Source: an uncultured Pelagibacteraceae bacterium
GTDB lineage: Bacteria > Pseudomonadota > Alphaproteobacteria > Pelagibacterales > Pelagibacteraceae
Direction of reading: 5' to 3'
DNA: 64,000 nucleotides
Assembly: GCA_902604005.1 (NCBI GenBank)
Contig: CACKXH010000001.1
Span: 47,990-111,989 of the forward strand
The translations under genes and the position numbers were made by a program. Shown piece by piece: positions 1 through 7,044 of this stretch. The notes beneath the pieces were generated by a model that was not told the origin of the DNA, searched no databases, and was given only the letters and a program-made list of their open reading frames with translations. The number at the start of each line of letters is the position of its first letter. Position 1 is the stretch's first letter.

Positions 1-797
1 GTTCTTTCTAAAGCCGTATAATATCCTGATATCATTGGAAAAGTATTTAGTGATAAAATATCACCTTTGATTAATCTACGATTTGTTTTTGGATTATGAG
101 CACCATCAGTATTTATTCCAGATTGAAACCAAACCCAAGTATCCATATATTCTGCATCAGGATAGGTCTTTGCTATCTCTATTTCCATCTTATCTCTTCC
201 AGTAATAGCTATTTCAATTTCTGTGGCACCCTCTTTTATGTTTTTAATAATTTCGTATCCACCAATATCAGCAATCCTTGCACCATTTCTAATAATTTCT
301 ATTTCTTCATGAGATTTTATCATTCTAAGTTTCATTAATTCTTTTGATATATCGCTAAAAAAAGAGAAAGTAAAAATAGAGCCAATTTTTTCCCTCATAT
401 CTAAAGTAATATGATCATTTTCTATTCCTATATTTTTAGGAGGATCATTTCTTCCAATTATAGAGACTATTGCTTTTAAAAAGTTGTCCTTTTTCCAATC
501 TGTATAAATAACGTTATCACAATGAGATCTACGCCAAGGCTGAGAGGCATCTATATTTGCAGAAATAGTTGAAATTTTATTTTCTGTAATAATACACCCA
601 TAAGGTCTCCCAAAGGAACAATAAATAAAGCCAGTATAATATGCTATATTATGCATTGAAGTTAAAATAATCATATCAATATTCTTATCAGACATTACTT
701 CTCTAATTTTAGTAAGTCTTTTTTGATATTCTTTTTCAGAAAAAGGAAGTTTAGATTTTTTTCCATTTTTCAATTTAAAAAAATCTGGTCTTTCCAT
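1..797 (-). CDS. Creatinase (creatine amidinohydrolase), truncated by window edge
   Basis: Hydrolyses creatine to sarcosine and urea. The gene reads leftwards from an ATG at 797 and runs off the window, giving about 265 residues of a family that is normally near 400. The visible part is the N-terminal creatinase domain plus the start of the M24 pita-bread fold. Very characteristic creatinase segments are seen: YCSFGRPYG, SANIDASQPWRRS, TDWKKDNF, MIKSHEE, NGARIADIGG, TWVWFQSGINTDGAHNP and GYYTALER. These match creatinase far better than prolidase, Xaa-Pro peptidase or the DMSP lyase DddP, which share the fold. The catalytic C-terminal residues lie outside the window. Sarcosine made here could feed a sarcosine oxidase and then the glycine cleavage system encoded at 18-22 kb; that link is inference. 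Confidence 0.88.
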   Translation of the reverse strand, partial: MERPDFFKLKNGKKSKLPFSEKEYQKRLTKIREVMSDKNIDMIILTSMHNIAYYTGFIYCSFGRPYGCIITENKISTISANIDASQPWRRSHCDNVIYTDWKKDNFLKAIVSIIGRNDPPKNIGIENDHITLDMREKIGSIFTFSFFSDISKELMKLRMIKSHEEIEIIRNGARIADIGGYEIIKNIKEGATEIEIAITGRDKMEIEIAKTYPDAEYMDTWVWFQSGINTDGAHNPKTNRRLIKGDILSLNTFPMISGYYTALER

Positions 798-809
798 AAG
801 CTTAGAAAT

Positions 810-1715
810 TTAATTTAATGCAATAAATCTTCTATTAGTCCTCATTATGAGACTATAATAAGTGATTGATAAAAATAGAAAAAATCCTCCAATTATAGTA
901 TTTGTGCTTGGAATTTCATTAATACCAAATAATGGCAACCAAACCCAAAAAATACCACCTATGACCTCAGTTAATGATAATAAGGTAAGTTCAGCTGCTG
1001 GAATAGCTTTTGAACCAATAGAGTAAAGAATTAAACCAAAGCAAACTATGGTTCCATGTAAAGAAAAAAGTGTTCCGTTATAACTTGTTGAGAAAAAAAC
1101 TAAATCCTTAGTTAAAATGAAAATAGTTGCTACCATAAAACAAAAAAATCCTGAAAATGCTACTGTTGTGAACTTTGGTGTTTCTTTTCTCCATCGTAAA
1201 GTAACTGAAAAAACTGAAAAACCTATAGAAGATGCTAAGCCAAATATAAAACCAATAAGAGATGCTTTATTGGTATTTCCAAATGCCATTATTACAATTC
1301 CAATAGTTGCCATAATTATTGCTATCCAAACATTTAAGGAAATTTTTTCCCTTAAAAACAAAAAACCTAATAACGCAGTAAAAAAAGGCATAGCAGCTAA
1401 ACATAATAAAGTAATTGCAGCGCTAGTATTTGTAATTGAGTATATAAAAGTAATCATAGCTATTCCTAAACCTGTACCTCCAATTAATCCGGATATTCCT
1501 ATCTTAAAATAATTTCTATAAAATTTTTTTCCTTCTTCAAAGAAAAGATAAAGATTTAAAACAATAAAAATTGTTAAACCTCTTCCAAAAATGTATTGCC
1601 AAGGGACCAATTCTGGTTGATCCATATATCTAACAACTAAAGGGCCAAAAGACCAAAGGAGTCCAGCAAATAGAACTACTGGAACTGCTATTTTTTCATT
1701 TTTTAACTCAATCAT
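810..1715 (-). CDS. DMT-superfamily (EamA) permease
   Basis: Predicted inner-membrane transporter of 301 residues with about ten hydrophobic helices arranged as two EamA repeats, the usual length and layout for the drug/metabolite transporter family. Repeat one holds the segment AAMPFFTALLGFLFLREKIS, the typical EamA helix-loop with an acidic/basic pair. The second repeat shows SLTEVIGGIFWVWLPLFGINE. The substrate cannot be read from sequence. The gene lies 12 bp upstream, on the same strand, of the creatinase, so the two are probably co-transcribed and the permease may import or export a related nitrogenous compound; this is inference. The start ATG at 1715 follows a short AT-rich gap from moeA. 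Confidence 0.85.
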   Translation of the reverse strand: MIELKNEKIAVPVVLFAGLLWSFGPLVVRYMDQPELVPWQYIFGRGLTIFIVLNLYLFFEEGKKFYRNYFKIGISGLIGGTGLGIAMITFIYSITNTSAAITLLCLAAMPFFTALLGFLFLREKISLNVWIAIIMATIGIVIMAFGNTNKASLIGFIFGLASSIGFSVFSVTLRWRKETPKFTTVAFSGFFCFMVATIFILTKDLVFFSTSYNGTLFSLHGTIVCFGLILYSIGSKAIPAAELTLLSLTEVIGGIFWVWLPLFGINEIPSTNTIIGGFFLFLSITYYSLIMRTNRRFIALN

Positions 1716-1765
1716 TTCTAATATTTAATTCTAAATAGTTTGAACTACAACAAAAATGACGTCAG

Positions 1766-3019
1766 TTAAAATAATATTTTATTTGGATGATTTGGAAAAA
1801 AACAATCAACTATGTCTCCCTTTTTAAAATTTGATTTCCCTGAGGGTAATAAAGTCCAGATATTTGATTTAATAAATGATTGAATTCTAAAAGACTCTTG
1901 TCCTTTAAGGACTTCAACCTCTACTTTGCCATTTTGGGTTGTATAAATTTTACTTTTAACAAAACGAGTAAAATTATTTTTTTTTGTAAATTTATTTTTT
2001 AAAATAGCTTTAAGAGGTTTTTCCTCTTCTATCCCCAGTAAATCCTGTAAATAAGGATAAACAAAGAATCTAAAACAAGCTGCTGAAGAAATAGGATTCC
2101 CTGGAAGACCAAAAATTGCTTTTTGTTTTCCTCTAAATTTTGCAAACAAAATTGGTTTTCCTGGTCTAATAGCAATACCTTTAAAAAAACTAGAGAGTTT
2201 AAATTTTTTAACAACAGACGGAACATAATCAAACTTTCCAGCTGATACTGCCCCAGAAGTAATAATGATATCAATTTTTGAATTCAACATTTTTTTTATT
2301 TTTTTCTCAAAAGTCAATTCGTCTTTATCTCTTAAAATTCCACCATTAGTAAAATCAAATAAAAAATTTTTATTTAAAGATTGAATATAATAACTATTAG
2401 AATTTCTAATTTTCCAATCGGGAATTTTTTCCTGATTTGTTATTTCATTACCCGTTGAAAAAAATAATATTTTAGGTATTTTTTTTACCTTAATATTTTT
2501 TATTCCTAACGTTTTTAAAGCCATAATATGATTAGATTTTAAAATTGTCCCTTTTTTAATTAATAAATCTTTTTTTTTAAAATCTGAACCTTTAAATCTT
2601 ATATGTTGAAATTTTTTAATTTTTCTATCTAGAAAAATATATGAAGATTTTTTTTTATTTGGATAAAAAACTATTTGTTCAATAGGTATTATTGTATCAA
2701 AACCTTTTGGAATTATTCCTCCAGTCATAATCTCAACAGTTTGAAATTTTTTACGTTTTAAATTAAATGGTTTATCCCCCGCAGCAACTGAACCTAAAAT
2801 TTTAAATAGTTTATTTTTTTTTTTAGTTAAATTTTTTGTATCTTTTGAATTTATAGCAAATCCATCAAAAGCAGCATTATCGGCTGCAGGATTATTTACT
2901 TCGCTATAAATATTTGATGCTGAAACTCTATTTAAACAATTAATACTTTTTATGGTTTCATTTCTAATTAATATTTTTGACCTTTTTAACCTATGTTTTG
3001 ATTGTTTATAACTAATCAT
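1766..3019 (-). CDS. moeA: Molybdopterin molybdotransferase MoeA
   Basis: Inserts molybdenum into adenylylated molybdopterin, the last step of Mo cofactor assembly. The 417-residue length is normal. The N-terminal region carries NNPAADNAAFDGFAI, corresponding to the usual P.DNSAMDGYA signature; the substitution of S by A and M by F is mild. Further conserved parts are GSVAAGD, EIMTGGIIPKGFDTIIPIEQ, ITSGAVSAGKFDYV and the GLPGNP turn. MoeA overlaps mobA by 8 bp, so they form a two-gene unit read leftwards, divergent from the formate dehydrogenase operon whose enzyme needs this cofactor. The protein is unusually rich in Lys and Phe, as expected for the base composition. Confidence 0.93.
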   Translation of the reverse strand: MISYKQSKHRLKRSKILIRNETIKSINCLNRVSASNIYSEVNNPAADNAAFDGFAINSKDTKNLTKKKNKLFKILGSVAAGDKPFNLKRKKFQTVEIMTGGIIPKGFDTIIPIEQIVFYPNKKKSSYIFLDRKIKKFQHIRFKGSDFKKKDLLIKKGTILKSNHIMALKTLGIKNIKVKKIPKILFFSTGNEITNQEKIPDWKIRNSNSYYIQSLNKNFLFDFTNGGILRDKDELTFEKKIKKMLNSKIDIIITSGAVSAGKFDYVPSVVKKFKLSSFFKGIAIRPGKPILFAKFRGKQKAIFGLPGNPISSAACFRFFVYPYLQDLLGIEEEKPLKAILKNKFTKKNNFTRFVKSKIYTTQNGKVEVEVLKGQESFRIQSFIKSNIWTLLPSGKSNFKKGDIVDCFFPNHPNKILF

Positions 3020-3620
3020 CTTTCATCATATTTCTAGCTTTATCCAAATCTTCTTTTGTATTTATATTAAAAAAAGGATCATTATTTTTATACTTAATAT
3101 TAATTATATTTACACCTACAGAATTTGCCCAAAGTTCTACTTTTCGTTCACCTTTAAGCAAATCAGTTTCCAACTGATCAATCAATTCTAAAGACCATAG
3201 TCCAAAAATATTATGTCTTGTCTTGTTACTTTTAATAAAAAATAATCTATTTTTCTTAATTTGAACGCTTTCATAAAAACTTTTTAATTCTTTTTTTGTG
3301 AAAAAAGGAGTGTCTGAAGGAAAAGAAGATATCCACTTATATTTTTTGTTATTTTTTTTAACCCATTTCATTGCTGATAAAATTCCTCCTAATGGCCCAA
3401 GTCCTTCCTTAAAATCTTTTATCATTGAAATTTTTTTGGATACTTCAAATTTAATAGGCTTATTTGCCACTATTAATATTTCATTAAATTCATCTATGAT
3501 TTCAGAAAGAACATGATCTATCAATATTTTCCCATTTAATTTAACTTGAGACTTATCTTGTCCAAATCTTTGGGACTTTCCTCCTGCTAGTACAACTCCT
3601 AAAATCTTGTTATGATCCAT
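3012..3620 (-). CDS. mobA: Molybdenum cofactor guanylyltransferase MobA
   Basis: Transfers GMP to molybdopterin to give the guanine dinucleotide form used by DMSO-reductase-family enzymes such as formate dehydrogenase. The 202-residue protein has the nucleotidyltransferase signature LAGGKSQRFGQDKSQVKLNG near residues 12-30, then GPLGGILSAM and a metal-binding SFPSDTPF. Length fits the family (about 195-210). The gene is the first of the mobA-moeA pair, with an 8 bp overlap. About 42 bp separate its start from the divergent NifU-like gene, so both promoters must sit in or around that spacer. Confidence 0.92.
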   Translation of the reverse strand: MDHNKILGVVLAGGKSQRFGQDKSQVKLNGKILIDHVLSEIIDEFNEILIVANKPIKFEVSKKISMIKDFKEGLGPLGGILSAMKWVKKNNKKYKWISSFPSDTPFFTKKELKSFYESVQIKKNRLFFIKSNKTRHNIFGLWSLELIDQLETDLLKGERKVELWANSVGVNIINIKYKNNDPFFNINTKEDLDKARNMMKDD

Positions 3621-3662
3621 TAAACAAAATATAAAACATTAAAATTTGATTTAAAAGATAAT

Positions 3663-4061
3663 ATGGATTTAAAAATTTTAGAAATTGCATCAAATACAGA
3701 GAACAATAAAGTTCTTAATAAACATACTCATAAATCAAAAAATAAAAATCCTCTTTGTGGTGACGAAATGGAAATAAGTCTTTTAGTTGAAAATAATAAA
3801 GTAATAGATATGGGTTATCAGTGTAAATCGTGTATTTATTGTCAAGCTTCTGTAAGCCTTCTTTCACAAAATATCAAAAATAAAAGCTTAAATGAAATAA
3901 ACGATTTTATAAAAACTTGTGAACAAATATTTGAAAACACAAAGATAACTTTAGGAAATAGATGGATAAGTTTTAAAGAATTATTTAATAAAAAAAATTT
4001 ATCTAGAAAGGAATGTTTACTACTTCCATTAAGAACCGTTTCAAAAGCTTTAGATGATTAA
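3663..4061 (+). CDS. NifU/IscU N-terminal-like iron-sulfur scaffold protein
   Basis: Probably carries or assembles Fe-S clusters. The 132-residue protein has the IscU/NifU_N pattern: Cys32 in LCGDEM (with the conserved Asp34), the cysteine cluster YQCKSCIYCQAS (Cys54, Cys57, Cys60) and Cys118 in KECLLLPLRTV, matching the three cluster-ligand cysteines of IscU plus extra ones. It is divergent from the housekeeping scaffolds in spacing. It leads the formate dehydrogenase operon, whose FdsA and FdsB together bind many [2Fe-2S] and [4Fe-4S] clusters, so a dedicated maturation role is a reasonable inference. Its end overlaps the next gene by 8 bp, which implies translational coupling. Confidence 0.8.
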   Translation: MDLKILEIASNTENNKVLNKHTHKSKNKNPLCGDEMEISLLVENNKVIDMGYQCKSCIYCQASVSLLSQNIKNKSLNEINDFIKTCEQIFENTKITLGNRWISFKELFNKKNLSRKECLLLPLRTVSKALDD

Positions 4062-4530
4062 ATTTAATAAAGAAATTTTTAAGAAAGCATTAATTGCTGG
4101 TTTTTTTTCAGCTTTAACAATTGGAGTTTTAACTACTTTAACTTATAAAAGTGCTTTTGGACTATTTTTAGCGGGTTCTTTTGGATCATCAATGGTTTTA
4201 TTATTTGGTTTTCCCGAAAGTCCATTTGCGCAACCTAAAAATGTTTTTTTTGGACACTTAGTTACTGCTTTAGTAGGAGTTATTTTTGTAAATTTAATTC
4301 CTTTACCAATTTATATCAGTATTGCATTAGCAGTAGGAGTTGGAATTTTTTTAATGATATTTTTAGATGTTGTACATCCACCTGCTGGTGGAAATCCAAT
4401 AATGGTGATTATTGGAAGTGTATCATTTGATTATTTATTATTACCTATTATTTCTGGTTGTTTAATAATTATTTCTTTAGCAATTTTAATAAACAAGTTT
4501 ATCTTAAAAAAAAATTACCCTTTAAAATAA
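4054..4530 (+). CDS. HPP-family membrane protein
   Basis: A 158-residue integral membrane protein with four or five predicted helices. It carries the family-defining motif VVHPPAGGNP near residue 110 and the upstream FGFPESPFAQPKNVFFGH segment, both typical of the HPP family. Plant members have been linked to nitrite transport in plastids; the function of bacterial members is largely unknown. The gene starts inside the NifU-like gene (8 bp overlap) and ends one base before fdhD, so it belongs to the formate dehydrogenase operon. A role in moving an anion such as formate, nitrite or molybdate is only a guess from context. Confidence 0.85.
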   Translation: MIKFNKEIFKKALIAGFFSALTIGVLTTLTYKSAFGLFLAGSFGSSMVLLFGFPESPFAQPKNVFFGHLVTALVGVIFVNLIPLPIYISIALAVGVGIFLMIFLDVVHPPAGGNPIMVIIGSVSFDYLLLPIISGCLIIISLAILINKFILKKNYPLK

Positions 4531-4531
4531 A

Positions 4532-5374
4532 ATGATGAATTCTAAATATAAAATTACAAAACTAAAAAAAAATGAATTTCAAAATGTTGAAGATTTAATT
4601 TCAATAGAAGAACCATTGGAAATTTCTCTAAAATATAAAGAAAAAGAAAATTGGATAACAAAAAGTTTATCTATAACAATGAGAACTCCAGGACATGATG
4701 AAGATTTAGTAAGAGGTTTTTTATTTAATGAACAAATTATTCAAAGTATAAATGATATTGAAACTATAAAAAGTTTTGGTGAAAAGGTGGGTCAATATGA
4801 TATTCAAAACAAAATAATTGTTACAATCAATAATTCAAAAAATATTAATATTTCAAAAATTAAAAGGGATTTTTTGACAAATTCTTCATGTGGAGTATGT
4901 GGTAAATCTTCTTTAGATTCCTTGGAAATTTTAAAAAAAGACAAAACTCCAAAATTAAATCCTAAATTAACAAAAGATATAATTATTAAATCGCCAACTT
5001 TACTTAGAAAAAATCAGTCTGAATTTGCAAAAACAGGTGGAATTCATGCTAGTGGTTTATTTTCTTCAAATGGCAAATTAATATCTTTGAGGGAAGATGT
5101 TGGAAGACACAACGCTTTAGATAAAATGATAGGCGATTCTTTATTAAATAATTTACTTAAACCAAAAGAACAATTTATTACTTGTTCAGGCCGATTAAAC
5201 TTTGAATTAGTTCAAAAAGTATTGATAACAAATATTGGCTTAATGATAGGTGTGGGTGCGCCAACTAGCCTAGCAATTGATTTAGCGAATAGATTTGACA
5301 TGACCTTAGTTGGTTTCGTAAAAGAGGACAGTTTTAATATTTATACAAATAACCAAAAAGTTATTTTAAACTAA
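4532..5374 (+). CDS. fdhD: Formate dehydrogenase accessory sulfurtransferase FdhD
   Basis: FdhD passes sulfur from a cysteine desulfurase to the molybdopterin centre of formate dehydrogenase and is needed for its activity. The 280-residue protein shows the catalytic pair in SSCGVCGKSSLDSL (Cys120 and Cys123), plus RTPGHDEDLVRGFLFNE, TGGIHASGLF, REDVGRHNALDK and SGRLNFELVQK, all hallmark FdhD segments. Two adjacent ATG codons (4532 and 4535) could start it. It lies one base after the HPP gene and 14 bp before the dehydrogenase subunits, which is the expected context. Confidence 0.95.
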   Translation: MMNSKYKITKLKKNEFQNVEDLISIEEPLEISLKYKEKENWITKSLSITMRTPGHDEDLVRGFLFNEQIIQSINDIETIKSFGEKVGQYDIQNKIIVTINNSKNINISKIKRDFLTNSSCGVCGKSSLDSLEILKKDKTPKLNPKLTKDIIIKSPTLLRKNQSEFAKTGGIHASGLFSSNGKLISLREDVGRHNALDKMIGDSLLNNLLKPKEQFITCSGRLNFELVQKVLITNIGLMIGVGAPTSLAIDLANRFDMTLVGFVKEDSFNIYTNNQKVILN

Positions 5375-5388
5375 TAAAGGATTTTGCG

Positions 5389-7044
5389 GTGTCCAAAAAC
5401 ATAAGTAACTTATCTGGAAGAATTGGCCTTAAGGACAATTTATTTAAAAAAATGTCTGAAAATGTACTCAATGACTCACCGAAAGATATAAAAGAAATCG
5501 CAAAAGAATATAACTTAGGTGTTTCAACTATTCATGGTGCTGAAAGTTTTTATGAGTTTTTAAGACCTTCTCATAGAGAAAAAAAAGCTTTCGTTTGTAA
5601 TGGTAGTGCATGTATGTGCGCTGGAACTCAAGAAAAATTAAAGGATAAATTAAAAGAAAAATTAGGTGATGACAAAGTTGGAGAAATGTTTTGTTTAGGT
5701 CACTGTTATGAAAACTATGCTTTTCATTACGATGGTGAAAATTATGCTGGTAAAGATATTGAAAAAATTGATCAAATTTTAAAAGGTGAAGATATAAATC
5801 AAGAAAAATTTTTCTCTAAAAGTTATGCTACTACCAGTTTCTTAATGGATGAAAAACTTTCTTCTACAGATCAATTTAAAGATCAATTAAACAAATTTCT
5901 AAAAATAGACAAAAAAGAGATTGTAAAAACATTACTAGATTCAAATTTAACCGGAAGAGGAGGAGCTGGTTTTCCTACGGGAATGAAATGGGACTTTTGT
6001 AGTAAAGCAAAAGGAGACAAAAAATATGTAATCTGCAATGCAGATGAAGGAGATTCTGGTGCTTTCTCTGATAGATATTTATTAGAGGATCAACCTCTTA
6101 AAGTTATTTTTGGAATGCTGATATGTGGTTTTGTTATAGGAAGTAATGAAGGAGTTTTATATATTAGAGGTGAATATCCTAAATCTATTGAAGCTATTAA
6201 TGGAAGTATCAATGAACTCAAAAAATTAGGACTTTTGGGTGAAAATATTTTAGGTACAGACTTTTCATTTGATTTAGGAATTTGTATTGGACAAGGCGCA
6301 TATATCTGTGGAGAAGAAACAGCACTAATTGCATCTATTGAAGGAAGAAGAGCTGAAGTGGATGTAAGACCACCCTTTCCAGTTACAGAAGGACTTTATA
6401 AAAAACCAACTGTAGTAAACAATGTTGAAACTTTAGCAGCAGCTTCGGGGATTTTAATTAATGGAGCAGATAAATTTTCTGCTATTGGAAACAAAAAATC
6501 TGCTGGAACAAAATTAGTTTGTTTAGATAGTTTTTTCAAAAACCCAGGTGTATATGAAATTGACATGGGTACATCAATGAAAAAAGTATTTAATGAAATT
6601 GGTGGAGGCTACAAACAAGAAATCAAAGCATTTCAAATTGGTGGTCCTTTAGGTGGTGTTGTTCCTTTAGCTGAAATTGATAACCTAAAGTTAGACTTTC
6701 AAGAATTTACTACAAAAGGGTTTATGTTAGGACATGCTAGTGTTGTAAGTATTCCAAAAAATTTTCCAATGACTGAATATATTCATCACTTATTTGAATT
6801 TTCTGCTGAAGAGTCATGCGGTAAATGTTTTCCTGGAAGACTTGGTTCTTATCGAGGAAAAGAAATGTTTGATCAGGTAAAGAAAAAAACTGCCAAAATT
6901 CCACTCAAACTACTTAATGAGTTATTAATAACTATGAAAAAAGGCTGTTTATGTGCTCTTTGTGGTGCAATACCAACTCCAATTATGAACATCTTAAAGT
7001 ATTTTGGTGATGAAATGAAAAGTGATATGGTTAAAGATAATTAA
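5389..7044 (+). CDS. fdsB: NAD-dependent formate dehydrogenase, fused gamma-beta (NuoE+NuoF-like) subunit
   Basis: Electron-transfer and NADH-forming part of a soluble formate dehydrogenase. Residues about 1-145 are a NuoE/FdsG-type thioredoxin-like [2Fe-2S] domain with cysteines in CNGSACMCAG and CLGHCYENYAF. Residues about 180-551 are a NuoF/FdsB-type domain with the FMN/NAD region TGRGGAGFPTGMKWDF, ICNADEGDSGAFSDR, GAYICGEETALI, and a [4Fe-4S] site built from SCGKCFPGR and the later CLCALCG. These two domains are often separate genes (fdsG and fdsB), so this is a fusion. The start is GTG at 5389. The stop overlaps the fdsA start (TAATG), coupling the two. Confidence 0.93.
   Translation: MSKNISNLSGRIGLKDNLFKKMSENVLNDSPKDIKEIAKEYNLGVSTIHGAESFYEFLRPSHREKKAFVCNGSACMCAGTQEKLKDKLKEKLGDDKVGEMFCLGHCYENYAFHYDGENYAGKDIEKIDQILKGEDINQEKFFSKSYATTSFLMDEKLSSTDQFKDQLNKFLKIDKKEIVKTLLDSNLTGRGGAGFPTGMKWDFCSKAKGDKKYVICNADEGDSGAFSDRYLLEDQPLKVIFGMLICGFVIGSNEGVLYIRGEYPKSIEAINGSINELKKLGLLGENILGTDFSFDLGICIGQGAYICGEETALIASIEGRRAEVDVRPPFPVTEGLYKKPTVVNNVETLAAASGILINGADKFSAIGNKKSAGTKLVCLDSFFKNPGVYEIDMGTSMKKVFNEIGGGYKQEIKAFQIGGPLGGVVPLAEIDNLKLDFQEFTTKGFMLGHASVVSIPKNFPMTEYIHHLFEFSAEESCGKCFPGRLGSYRGKEMFDQVKKKTAKIPLKLLNELLITMKKGCLCALCGAIPTPIMNILKYFGDEMKSDMVKDN

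Noticed and set aside
96..338. Plus-strand open frame of 80 codons
   Set aside because: It is antisense to the clearly recognised creatinase and has low-complexity Phe/Ser/Asn composition typical of AT-rich shadow frames.
1117..1512. Plus-strand open frame of 131 codons
   Set aside because: Antisense to the DMT permease; its composition follows from reading a membrane-protein gene backwards.
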